Below are positions 25,193-32,956 of a DNA stretch of 64,000 nt, one piece after another. A program made the position numbers and the translations under genes. The DNA comes from an uncultured Collinsella sp. (lineage in GTDB: Bacteria > Actinomycetota > Coriobacteriia > Coriobacteriales > Coriobacteriaceae), in NCBI GenBank assembly GCA_958450865.1, contig CAUDNY010000003.1, positions 186,001 through 250,000 on the forward strand, given 5' to 3'. Every line of letters starts with the position of its first letter. Position 1 is the first letter of the stretch. The notes beneath the pieces were generated by a model. That model searched no databases. It was not told the DNA's origin and saw only the letters and a program-made list of their open reading frames with translations.

Positions 25193-25858
25193 TCAGATCT
25201 TATATTTGGTGCGGATGTAGCCGACGTATTCTTTGACGAGCTCGCGCTCCATGTCGTCGGCGCAGCGGAACTGCAGGCCGCAGACGTTGCGATACAGGCT
25301 GCCCTTGGGCGCGCGGCGCACCCAGCACACGATGCCCAGCTGCTCGGGCAGCTCGTGGCGCTCGCCCTGCAGGCGGATCGTGGGCATTTGTACGGCCAGG
25401 GCCTCGCCCACGTCGGGGTAGTCGTTGAGGTAGACGGCCAGGCCGCCGGCCGAGACGTCGATGGTCATGGCGTCCTCGGGCTCGGGGGTCGGCGCGTTGT
25501 CGCGCTGGTAGGTCAGGCGCATGGCGACCTTAAAACGCTCGTCGCGGCGCTTGACAAAGCTGCGCTGCTCGGCGACTTTGCGCATTTTCCAGTAGGTGCG
25601 GATGCCCTTTTTCTCGACTTCCTCGGGATAGCCGGCGAGCACGAACGTCTCCTCGCCCACTTTGTACTGCAGCAGCAGCTTTTGGTTTTCGTCCATGAGC
25701 AGCGGCTTGCCGGCGAGCATGGGCGCGCTCATAAGAAAGTACGCCTCGTCCAGGTCCTCTTTGTACGTGGCGAGCATGTTGAAGTCGGTTTTTTGGCCCA
25801 TGGGCACGTCGAATGCCACCTGAAGCTTAGTCCCCGGCGTTATCTGTTGCTCTGCCAT
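25193..25858 (-). CDS. PilZ domain protein (YcgR-like), cyclic-di-GMP receptor
   Basis: 221 residues. The N-terminal half resembles the YcgR-N beta domain. The PilZ domain begins at about 100 with KRRDERF (Arg104, Arg108; RxxxR) and has DVSAGG (134-139; D/N-x-S-x-x-G), so both cyclic-di-GMP contact motifs are intact. The ATG at 25858 follows GGGGGAG. The longer frame to 26020 is not supported. It sits immediately upstream of the 24072 membrane protein gene, suggesting that cyclic-di-GMP acts on envelope or fibre assembly; no flagellar genes are seen here. Confidence 0.88.
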   Translation of the reverse strand: MAEQQITPGTKLQVAFDVPMGQKTDFNMLATYKEDLDEAYFLMSAPMLAGKPLLMDENQKLLLQYKVGEETFVLAGYPEEVEKKGIRTYWKMRKVAEQRSFVKRRDERFKVAMRLTYQRDNAPTPEPEDAMTIDVSAGGLAVYLNDYPDVGEALAVQMPTIRLQGERHELPEQLGIVCWVRRAPKGSLYRNVCGLQFRCADDMERELVKEYVGYIRTKYKI

Positions 25859-26020
25859 GTTGTCTCCCCCAGTCGCGGGCGCCGATATCATCGTCGTGCG
25901 CGATGCACATTGGGCTATTGTAACTGCTTTGCCGCAGGTTTCGATGTGCGGTGCGTGAAATGGCGGGATGGGGAGCGCGGGTGAACGTGCGCGAGAGCGG
26001 CTCGGCAGTGGGCACCACAC

Positions 26021-26164
26021 GAGCGTGGATTATTGGACGGTTGGAAAATGAGCGTGGATATTTGGACGGTTTTTGGGCTTTTGGCGGCCGATTTCGTCCG
26101 AAAATCCACTGTCATTCGGCGTGCGTCCGAATTTCCACGCTCGTGTGTCCGAAAATCCACGCTC
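26021..26164. repeat. GAGCGTGGAT inverted-repeat element, copy 2 (compound)
   Basis: Direct copies GAGCGTGGAT at 26021 and 26050 face inverted copies near 26133-26142 (TTCCACGCTC) and 26155-26164 (ATCCACGCTC), with TTGGACGG/CGTCCGAA arms next to them. It can fold into nested hairpins. Same family as 19569-19632 and 43981-44048. Confidence 0.75.
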
Positions 26165-26198
26165 ATGCGGCGGGCGCAACTACGGCCATCGACATTCG

Positions 26199-27674
26199 CT
26201 AGCGCATCTGCCCTGCACGCTCCGTTAGTCGATACTTGCGATTGCGGCTCGTCGCCGCTGCCGTAGGCTCAATCTCGCCCTGAGCAATAAGCGCATTAAC
26301 GCGCGTCCTAACTTGAGAGACGGTAAGCCCCGTGTGCTCTGCCAGCTCGCGCGTTCCCAACTCGTCATAGCGCTTGAGGGCCGCCATGATCAGGTCCCCA
26401 CCATGATCGACCTGCTCAACCTTGGAGCGATAGAGGACAACCTTAAACCGGTCAAAACCAGGGCAAAACAGGGGCTCAGCCAGACCGTGCGCACGCATAG
26501 CATCGACCATCATCGGAATACCCGAACCGTTACCCTCGGCAGGCGAGCCCGCGCCATCGGGCAACGGGACAAGCAACATGAGCTTCATGAGCGTCGCGTT
26601 GCGGCACCGCGAGCTGCCATCAAACAAGTTCTCACGAGTTTTTCCGCCATAAAGACCGCCAGGGTTCGTCACCTCGATACGGTCATCAAAGACGTCAACA
26701 GCGATCGACTGTCCACAGAACCGATCTCCGTATTCTCGGTGGATTACGGCGTTGGCGATTGCCTCGCGCAGGACCTCCTCGGGGATCTCCAGCGAGTCGA
26801 TACGCGAGACGCCTTGAACGGTCGAGGTGCGACGCAGGTTTTTGGCGACAGCCGCGACAGCATCCGAAATCATCTCGCCCAGGGTGCCCTCGCAGACTGT
26901 GCGGTCCATAAACCTTAGCGGTCCCGCAGCGCCCTTTTGAGTTCCCGCATGGACAGCTACATCAATGAAGAACTTGGGATAGAACTGCTGAGGGTAAACG
27001 CCCGCGGCAAGGAGGCCAGCCTTGGTAACATTGCCCTGGGGGTCGAGGAAATTCAGACGCTCCATCTTTGTCTTCCTGTCCGTCGCACCGTGCATCGCTC
27101 GAGGTGTCAACGAATAGGCACGCTCTATCGTGCGGTCGACCAGCGACTCGTCGAGATCGCCCACACTCGTGCCGAGCACCGCATCGCGATCGCTAGGACT
27201 CGTCCGTTCATATGACGACAGTGCCAAAACCTCGGTCGACGAAAGCGGGACATCTTTGTCATCGATGCGTTTGTAGCTGCCACCTTGAGCGCCCCGCTCT
27301 ATGACATAGCAAGGCTTGCTCGACGGGTCGAGCTCCTCAATCGCGATGACCAGAACCACGGTGCCCTGGAGCTCCACGCGCTCAATGGTGTATTTGGGCG
27401 GATTGGCCAGCTTTCCGCGACCGCCGGCATCGCCCATGCCCGCCACGAATTGGTTGAGCACTTTCTCGGTCTCAAAGTTTGCAACTGGGACAAAACCCGC
27501 GCGCTCGCTCACTCCGAGTACGATGATGCCGCCGGCGGTGTTTGCGAAAGCGCTGACCGTTTCCCATACGTCGCGGGAAAGCGTCGTGGCGCTCTCCTTG
27601 ACCTCAACGTTAAGATCGTCCGAGCCCATGCGCCTTAAAGACTCGAGCAGACCGGTCAGTTCGTTTTCGTTCAT
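26199..27674 (-). CDS. AlbA_2/Schlafen-type ATP-binding transcriptional regulator
   Basis: About 491 residues. The N-terminal AlbA_2 domain (LNVEVKESATTLSRDVWETV, then SAFANTAGGIIVLGV) is followed by a GHKL-like region (REAIANAVIHREYGDRF, then TNPGGLYGG) and a C-terminal winged-helix (ELAEHTGLTVSQVRTRVNAL). This is the architecture of the large ATP-binding regulator family often found beside mobile or defence genes. The start at the ATG at 27674 is chosen because AAAGGA lies 7 bases upstream; a GTG two codons earlier is too close to it. The repeats at 27738-27806 just upstream look like its own operator. Confidence 0.85.
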   Translation of the reverse strand: MNENELTGLLESLRRMGSDDLNVEVKESATTLSRDVWETVSAFANTAGGIIVLGVSERAGFVPVANFETEKVLNQFVAGMGDAGGRGKLANPPKYTIERVELQGTVVLVIAIEELDPSSKPCYVIERGAQGGSYKRIDDKDVPLSSTEVLALSSYERTSPSDRDAVLGTSVGDLDESLVDRTIERAYSLTPRAMHGATDRKTKMERLNFLDPQGNVTKAGLLAAGVYPQQFYPKFFIDVAVHAGTQKGAAGPLRFMDRTVCEGTLGEMISDAVAAVAKNLRRTSTVQGVSRIDSLEIPEEVLREAIANAVIHREYGDRFCGQSIAVDVFDDRIEVTNPGGLYGGKTRENLFDGSSRCRNATLMKLMLLVPLPDGAGSPAEGNGSGIPMMVDAMRAHGLAEPLFCPGFDRFKVVLYRSKVEQVDHGGDLIMAALKRYDELGTRELAEHTGLTVSQVRTRVNALIAQGEIEPTAAATSRNRKYRLTERAGQMR

Positions 27675-27737
27675 CTGCACGTCCTTTCGCTCGGTTCTGC
27701 GAAGAATGCCGCGAATAGATTTCCTTCGTCTCTCAAT

Positions 27738-27806
27738 TATCTCTCGTAATTATCTCTCATCTTTCTGTTATCTCTCGTATTAGTGATGAATGAGAGATGA
27801 GAGATA
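27738..27806. promoter_or_regulatory. TATCTCTC repeat cluster, probable operator
   Basis: TATCTCTCGT (27738), TATCTCTCAT (27751) and TATCTCTCGT (27769) run in one direction. ATGAGAGATGAGAGATA (27790-27806) gives two overlapping inverted copies. The cluster lies 64 bases upstream of the AlbA_2 regulator start, in the position of an autoregulatory operator. Confidence 0.6.
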
Positions 27807-27860
27807 TGTGAGTGATGCATGGACCTGGACTATTGGACGGTCGGAAAATCCCTCAAATAA

Positions 27861-27894
27861 AAAACGGGGCCGGCCTTACGCCGAGCCCCGTTTT
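27861..27894 (-). terminator. Rho-independent terminator of PTS operon 1
   Basis: Minus strand AAAACGGGGCTCGG and CCGGCCCCGTTTT form a stem, followed by TTATTTGA. It lies 45 bases after the IID stop. Confidence 0.9.
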
Positions 27895-27939
27895 CAAACG
27901 GTCAGTTAGTTATCCAACGCGCGAGCATAGCAGTCAATA

Positions 27940-28788
27940 TTACGCCGCCGCGAACACTCCCAAACCCGTTCCGATGATGCAGATCGCGAAGATACCAATA
28001 ATAACCCAAATGGTCTTGACGCCCTTTTTGTACAGGGCAACGCAAGCGAACGTTGCCAGCAAGGGCAGCAGACCGGGGAAGATCGAATCGAACAGATCCT
28101 GCAGGACAATCTCCGAACCACCCACGTCAAAGGTCAAAGCCGTGGACAGCGAGACCTGCGCCGCAATCATCGCGCCGATAACGGTCATTCCGAGGACACC
28201 GGCTGCATGCGTCATGCGAGACATAAGGTTGTTCTCTTCGGACTGCTGCAGGAACTTGGTTCCCAGGTCGTATCCCAGATGGGCGGCGACGATACGCGTT
28301 GCAAAGTTAATCACCGAGTAGATGAGCGCATACACGATGGGGCCGAGCGGGTTGCCCGTCGAAGCGATACCGATACCAATGCCGGCGGCGACCACGCGGA
28401 ACGTACCCCAGTAGAACGAATCGCCGATGCCGGAAAGCGGCCCCATGAGACCAACCTTCATGGCGTTGATCGAGGACGTGTCAAAGTTCTTATCGGCAGC
28501 CGCCTGCTCTTCCATCGAAACCGTTAGGCCGGCTACAAACGGAAGCACATGAGGCGTGATGTTAAAGAACTCGGTATGGCGATCGAGCGCCGCATAGTAA
28601 TCGTCGTCGTTAGGATAGATCTTTCGCAGGGGCTTCTGAATGGTGTACATGAAGCCCATTGCCATCATCTTGTCGTACGACTGCGAGCACTGGCTCGTAA
28701 ACTGGCGAAGGAACATGCTCCGATACATATCGGGGCTCATAATCGCGTCCTTCTTGGCCTCTTTGAGGTCGGTGTTCTGGGTAGCCAT
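27940..28788 (-). CDS. PTS mannose-family transporter subunit IID (system 1)
   Basis: 282 residues. The N-terminus (MYRSMFLRQFTSQCSQSYDK, then MMAMGFMY) and GPLSGIGDSFYWGTFR are hallmarks of mannose/fructose/sorbose IID membrane proteins. A C-terminal membrane bundle ends the protein. IID forms the sugar channel with IIC. It overlaps the IIC stop/start by one base at 28788, indicating translational coupling, and is the last gene of system 1. Confidence 0.95.
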   Translation of the reverse strand: MATQNTDLKEAKKDAIMSPDMYRSMFLRQFTSQCSQSYDKMMAMGFMYTIQKPLRKIYPNDDDYYAALDRHTEFFNITPHVLPFVAGLTVSMEEQAAADKNFDTSSINAMKVGLMGPLSGIGDSFYWGTFRVVAAGIGIGIASTGNPLGPIVYALIYSVINFATRIVAAHLGYDLGTKFLQQSEENNLMSRMTHAAGVLGMTVIGAMIAAQVSLSTALTFDVGGSEIVLQDLFDSIFPGLLPLLATFACVALYKKGVKTIWVIIGIFAICIIGTGLGVFAAA

Positions 28789-29570
28789 TAGAAGTCCTCC
28801 TCTTCATCTGCAGCAACCGCCTGCGGACCGGACGAGCCCTCGCGGAAGGCCAGGAGCAGCGCGACGCAAATGGCAGCTGCGGCGACACCGACAACGTCCA
28901 TCTTGAGGTAGATGACCATAATGAATCCCAGGAACAGCCAGGGAAGAAGCTTGTTGTCGCCCATGGTCCTGATAAGAAGTGCGAAGCCGATGCAGACCAT
29001 GACGCCGGATGCAACGTTGAGGCCGTCCATCACAAACTGCGGAATCGCGTTGAGCGCATTGTTGATGAGGTCGGCACCAAAGAACAGTGAGCCAAACACC
29101 AGCAGTGCAGACGGAATGCCAATCGACAGCGGCACGATGGTCAGATGGTACAGATTCGCCTTGGCAAGATCGCGATTTGCCAGAGCGGTCTCAATCTTCT
29201 TGCAGGCAAAGGCACCCGGAACGGCGTAGCAGAAGTTGCGCCACACCTGAAGGAAGACGGAGACGGGAAGGGCGAGCGCGACGGCAGTTGCCGTGCCCGT
29301 ACCCGTAATGACGGCAAACGCGCAGCCAAGTACGCCGGAGGCATAGACCTCGGGAGGAACCGCCGCGCCGACCATGATGGCGCCCATGAACATGGACTCC
29401 AAAGCAGCGCCGACGATAACGCCCTGCTGGACATCGCCAAGGATCAAGCCGACAAACAGGCTCGTAAACAGCGGACGACCAAGCATCGTAATGCCAAATA
29501 ATTGCTCGTCCATGGACGCAATAAATGCGACCAGTGCAACTAGAAGATACTGGACAACCATTTCGATCAA
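28788..29570 (-). CDS. PTS mannose-family transporter subunit IIC (system 1)
   Basis: 260 residues, multi-pass membrane protein. The conserved IIC segments LLGRPLF-like (MLGRPLFTSLFVGLILGD) and GAALESMFMGAIMVGAAVPP are present. It is the membrane translocation partner of IID. The C-terminus ends in an acidic tail (ADEEEDF). Position in the operon: after the SIS gene, before IID. Confidence 0.95.
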   Translation of the reverse strand: MIEMVVQYLLVALVAFIASMDEQLFGITMLGRPLFTSLFVGLILGDVQQGVIVGAALESMFMGAIMVGAAVPPEVYASGVLGCAFAVITGTGTATAVALALPVSVFLQVWRNFCYAVPGAFACKKIETALANRDLAKANLYHLTIVPLSIGIPSALLVFGSLFFGADLINNALNAIPQFVMDGLNVASGVMVCIGFALLIRTMGDNKLLPWLFLGFIMVIYLKMDVVGVAAAAICVALLLAFREGSSGPQAVAADEEEDF

Positions 29571-29642
29571 CCCCAGAAATAGGTCTGCAGGCGAGGCATT
29601 CTGCGCAGCTCGCCTGCAGACAACCGCAGCAATTTGAGAGGA

Positions 29643-30677
29643 TTAGTAGTTCATCTGGTGATAGTAACGACGCGTGGTGAGCGGGTGGTTGCGGACGTGC
29701 TCGAGATGGCAGCTCAGGCGCTCGGTGATGGTGTAGGTGACCATCGGGGAGACGATCTTGCGGAACTCGGGGTCGCTGAACGGCAGCTCGACCTCGGCGG
29801 TGTCGAACTTGTTCACGCGGACGTTGACGCCCTTCTCGTCGGCGAGCATGTGAGTGAAGTTGTCCACGCGGTCCATGAGCTTACGGGTGTCGTCCTCGCC
29901 GTAGAGCATGATGAGGCTCGTGCCCTCCTCGCACAGCTCGATGGTGCCGTGGAAGAACTCGGCGGCGTGGATGGACTTGGTCTTGATCCACTGCATCTCC
30001 TCGAGGATGCACATGGCGTAGTCGTAGGCCTCGCCCCAGAGCATGCCGGAGCCGATCACCATGTGGTAGTCGGTGTCCTTGAAGTCCTCGGCCATGGCGG
30101 CGCAGCGCTCGTCCTGGGCGTCCTTGGCCTTGATGAGGTACGGGGCGATGTTGCCGAACTCCTCCATGAAGGTGTCGTACTTGGGGAAGGCGCCGGCGTT
30201 CTTGAGGAAGCGGGCGACCAGCGTGATCTGGTAGGTGTAGATGGCCTCGCACAGGACGTCGTCCTCGGCGAAGCTGAAGAACTTGTAGTCGGCGTACTCG
30301 GTGGCCGGGGTGTTGTCGTTGGAGACATACATCAGCGTGCGGGCGCCCTGCTCCTGGCAGAACTTGGCGGCCTCGATGATCTCGGGGGTGGTGCCGGTAC
30401 GGGTGGAGAAGACGCAGACCGAGTCCTTGTTGAAGGCCTTGGGCGGGCACGCGAGGAACTCAGCGGCGATCTCGCAGTGGACGTCGACGTCGGCCGTGGT
30501 GGTCTCGACCCAATACTTCATCGGGAGCGTGTGGGCCCAGGTGCCGCCGCAGCCGATGAAGAAGATGTTGGAATAACCCTGCTCGCAGACCTCGTCCACG
30601 GCAGCCTCAATCTGAGGACGGAGAGCGAGGGCATCGCTCACAACCTTCTCGTAACGAGGCTCATCGAAATTGAACAT
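29643..30677 (-). CDS. SIS-domain sugar isomerase/deglycase, FrlB/GfrF-like (system 1)
   Basis: 344 residues with two SIS domains. Phosphosugar-binding segments NIFFIGCGGTWAHTLPMKYW and VFSTRTGTTPEIIEAA lie in the first. In the second, EMQWIKTKSIHAAEFFHGT has the conserved Glu and His of the GExxHGP region, and the C-terminus RRYYHQMNY matches the RRYxxxxxY end of fructoselysine-6-phosphate deglycases. Lying within a IIA-IIB / IIC-IID operon, it probably acts on the sugar phosphate delivered by this PTS, as in the gfr operon of Salmonella. The substrate is not determined. Confidence 0.85.
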   Translation of the reverse strand: MFNFDEPRYEKVVSDALALRPQIEAAVDEVCEQGYSNIFFIGCGGTWAHTLPMKYWVETTTADVDVHCEIAAEFLACPPKAFNKDSVCVFSTRTGTTPEIIEAAKFCQEQGARTLMYVSNDNTPATEYADYKFFSFAEDDVLCEAIYTYQITLVARFLKNAGAFPKYDTFMEEFGNIAPYLIKAKDAQDERCAAMAEDFKDTDYHMVIGSGMLWGEAYDYAMCILEEMQWIKTKSIHAAEFFHGTIELCEEGTSLIMLYGEDDTRKLMDRVDNFTHMLADEKGVNVRVNKFDTAEVELPFSDPEFRKIVSPMVTYTITERLSCHLEHVRNHPLTTRRYYHQMNY

Positions 30678-30724
30678 CCCTTACTCCTAACTCACTTAGA
30701 TGAACCCTTCGTTCATCCCATAAC

Positions 30725-30755
30725 GTTATAATACTTTATATAACTAACTATGCAA
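30725..30755 (-). promoter_or_regulatory. promoter and palindromic operator of the SIS-IIC-IID unit
   Basis: On the minus strand TTGCAT (30750-30755) and TATTAT (30728-30733) are separated by 16 bases. GTTATAATACTTTATATAAC (30725-30744) is a GTTATA-N8-TATAAC palindrome overlapping the -10 box, as expected for a repressor site, probably the GntR at 31972. Confidence 0.6.
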
Positions 30756-30790
30756 GAACTATTTCGGATTTTTTTGATTTTTCTTTAATA

Positions 30791-30820
30791 AAAAGCCCGC
30801 CGATCAAATGATCGACGGGC
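30791..30820 (-). terminator. Rho-independent terminator after IIB
   Basis: Minus strand GCCCGTCGATCATTTGATCGGCGGGC stem-loop followed by TTTTTATT. It separates IIA-IIB from the SIS-IIC-IID part, which has its own promoter. Confidence 0.88.
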
Positions 30821-30871
30821 ATGGACATAGGGTATCGGTTCAATAAATACCGAACACCAGCATGTTTTCGG

Positions 30872-31345
30872 CTAAAAAACGTCCTTGGCAAACACCTTAG
30901 CGTCATTGGGAACCTGACGGATTTCGATGGCCACGCCATCGCCCAGGAGCTCTTGGATATGCTCGGCATCTTTCTCGGTCGCGAAGATTGCAGGGGTCGG
31001 ATGAAGCGTGGTCTCAGGGGTCTTTCGGGTTCCACCCAGATTGATCTCTTTGATGTCTTTGCAACCCTTAGCGAGACGATAGGCATCTTCAATCGTCTCA
31101 GCGATGATAAACAGCGAATACTTGTCGGTAACGCCGCTGTTGAGCGCCTCGATAGCAGCGTCAACATCCTTGATGACGAGTTTAACGCCGTCGGGACGGG
31201 CGAGCCTCAAGGCCGCCTTCCTCATGTCGTCTTTTGCCACAGCATCGCTGGCAAGCAGGATGCAATCTACATCCAAAGCGTGAGTCCAGGACATGGCAAC
31301 TTGGCCGTGAATCAGTCGGTAATCAACTCTCGTAAGCTTAATCAT
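30872..31345 (-). CDS. PTS mannose-family subunit IIB (system 1)
   Basis: 157 residues. MIKLTRVDYRLIHGQVA places the phosphorylated histidine at His13, as in the mannose-family IIB domain. IIB transfers phosphate from IIA to the incoming sugar. The ATG at 31345 has GGAG at a workable distance; the ATG 9 bases earlier would leave none. It is separate from IIA, unlike system 2, where the two are fused. Confidence 0.93.
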   Translation of the reverse strand: MIKLTRVDYRLIHGQVAMSWTHALDVDCILLASDAVAKDDMRKAALRLARPDGVKLVIKDVDAAIEALNSGVTDKYSLFIIAETIEDAYRLAKGCKDIKEINLGGTRKTPETTLHPTPAIFATEKDAEHIQELLGDGVAIEIRQVPNDAKVFAKDVF

Positions 31346-31416
31346 CGTTATCATCTCCGCACGTGATAAAGGGAATGACAGGTGCGACCCCTAGCTAGGG
31401 CTCGAACCAGAACTAA

Positions 31417-31836
31417 CTAGAAATCTTCTTCCTCGACGCCGGCAAGCATATCCGCCGCCTCGCAAAGCTGAATAAACGAACGCGATCCCTCGACCGCGGC
31501 TTTGGCCTTGCCCGCATCCAGGGAGTCCAACTGTGTAACCATTTCCACCAGCAGCGGCAAGTTCATTCCGGTGATCAACGTAAACGATCCGGCGGTCTGC
31601 CTCTGAATGAATTCGTTGTTTACAGAGCCGCCAAAGATGTCAGTCACGACAAACCAAGAGTCGGCAGGGTCACTCGTCTCCATCCATGCATCAATCAACG
31701 CCGCGACGTCCCTTGAATCGTCATCGACATAGGCGCACAGGCACTCGATTCGGTCGTTGGCGCCCATCAGAATCTCCAGAGAGCTTTTCATGCCTTGGGC
31801 GAGATAACCATGACTCGCTAGCAATATCTTATTCAT
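31417..31836 (-). CDS. PTS mannose-family subunit IIA (system 1)
   Basis: 139 residues. MNKILLASHGYLAQGM gives the phosphoacceptor His9, and DIFGGSVNN is the second conserved element of the mannose IIA fold. It accepts phosphate from HPr. First gene of PTS operon 1, with the GntR gene upstream on the same strand. Confidence 0.93.
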   Translation of the reverse strand: MNKILLASHGYLAQGMKSSLEILMGANDRIECLCAYVDDDSRDVAALIDAWMETSDPADSWFVVTDIFGGSVNNEFIQRQTAGSFTLITGMNLPLLVEMVTQLDSLDAGKAKAAVEGSRSFIQLCEAADMLAGVEEEDF

Positions 31837-31971
31837 AGTTCTCCAATACCAATAGGACGTACTATATTGTCATAACAAAGTATATTAGCAATCTACCCTA
31901 CGCGGCGTGTCTATTTTCCAAATCCGCGAACGGTAACAATTAGTCGGTAAATCGACCAATCTATCTCTAAT

Positions 31972-32676
31972 TTACAAGTAGAACTTCAGTCGCTCAGTGC
32001 AGTACACCTGACGGGAGATGAAAAGCGGCTCGCCGCTTGGAGCATAACGTCTGTCGACAAACAGAAGCAGCGGAGAGTCCAGTTCCACGTTAAGGTATGC
32101 CGCCTCGAGCTCGCTCGCATAGCAGACCTCGAGCGTACGCGTGTTGGGACCCATCTTGATCCCCTGGCGATCGAGTACCGCCATCAGCGAATCCTCGAGG
32201 GACTCATGCTCCAAAAAAGAAAGCGCAGCGGAATAGCTATTGGTTTCCAGCATCGTGGGCTTGCCATCCACAAGGCGCAGACGACGACTACGCAATACCT
32301 TTTGGGTATCGTCTACGCCCAGGAACTTCGCGTCTCGCAGGCTTGGGAAGTCCCAGCCCATTTCGAGAACCCTGGTAGACGCCTGTTTGCCCGCAAGTTG
32401 GCACGAATGGGTAAAGCTCTCACGGTCGTCCGCGGCATACATCTGAGTGTCCGACGAAACGAACGTGCCCTTGCCGCGGGCCCTCTCAACAAGCCCAGCA
32501 TCTTCCATTTCTTTAATTGCGGAGCGAACCGTTATTCGGCTCACGCCAAATTGCTCGATAAGCTCCGCCTCGGTCGGGAGCTTATCTCCCGGGCGGTACG
32601 TGCCGTTGGCGATTGAATCAGAAAGCGCACGGACAATCTGTTTGTAGAGGGGGATAACGCTATTTGCTTCAACCAT
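31972..32676 (-). CDS. GntR/UTRA transcriptional regulator (system 1)
   Basis: 234 residues. The N-terminal winged helix (YKQIVRALSDSIANGTYRPG, then KLPTEAELIEQFGVSRITVR) and C-terminal UTRA effector domain (TRTLEVCYASELEAAYLNVE) are complete. UTRA members of the HutC/FrlR group sense phosphosugars or related ligands and usually repress a neighbouring operon, here IIA-IIB and SIS-IIC-IID. Two in-frame ATGs are possible (32685 or 32676); AAAGG is too close to the first. AT-rich TATATTGT motifs occur upstream of this gene and of IIA. Confidence 0.9.
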   Translation of the reverse strand: MVEANSVIPLYKQIVRALSDSIANGTYRPGDKLPTEAELIEQFGVSRITVRSAIKEMEDAGLVERARGKGTFVSSDTQMYAADDRESFTHSCQLAGKQASTRVLEMGWDFPSLRDAKFLGVDDTQKVLRSRRLRLVDGKPTMLETNSYSAALSFLEHESLEDSLMAVLDRQGIKMGPNTRTLEVCYASELEAAYLNVELDSPLLLFVDRRYAPSGEPLFISRQVYCTERLKFYL

Positions 32677-32956
32677 ATCAACCATACCTTTACAAGGGAT
32701 CAGCAGTTTATAGATAGATGACTTATATTGTATTAGAACTTTTTAGGAGTCCATATATTTCCTAAATGATTCGGTAAACGGGGTGTTGTTTCACTTTATC
32801 GGGGTGCAGCGGCTACCCGCGGCATTCGTTATCAACCTAGCTAGGCTAGTCCACCCACATCGTCTTCAGTTCGCTGCAGAGCCGCGGCCCCATATGGGTA
32901 TACTCTCGGGGATTCGACTCGATTCGCCCCCGCTGGGGCGTCAAAGGAGACTGCAT

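Noticed and set aside
30748..31167. 139-residue minus-strand frame overlapping IIB
   Set aside because: Frame-shifted shadow of IIB, which has the phospho-histidine motif; also spans the IIB terminator.
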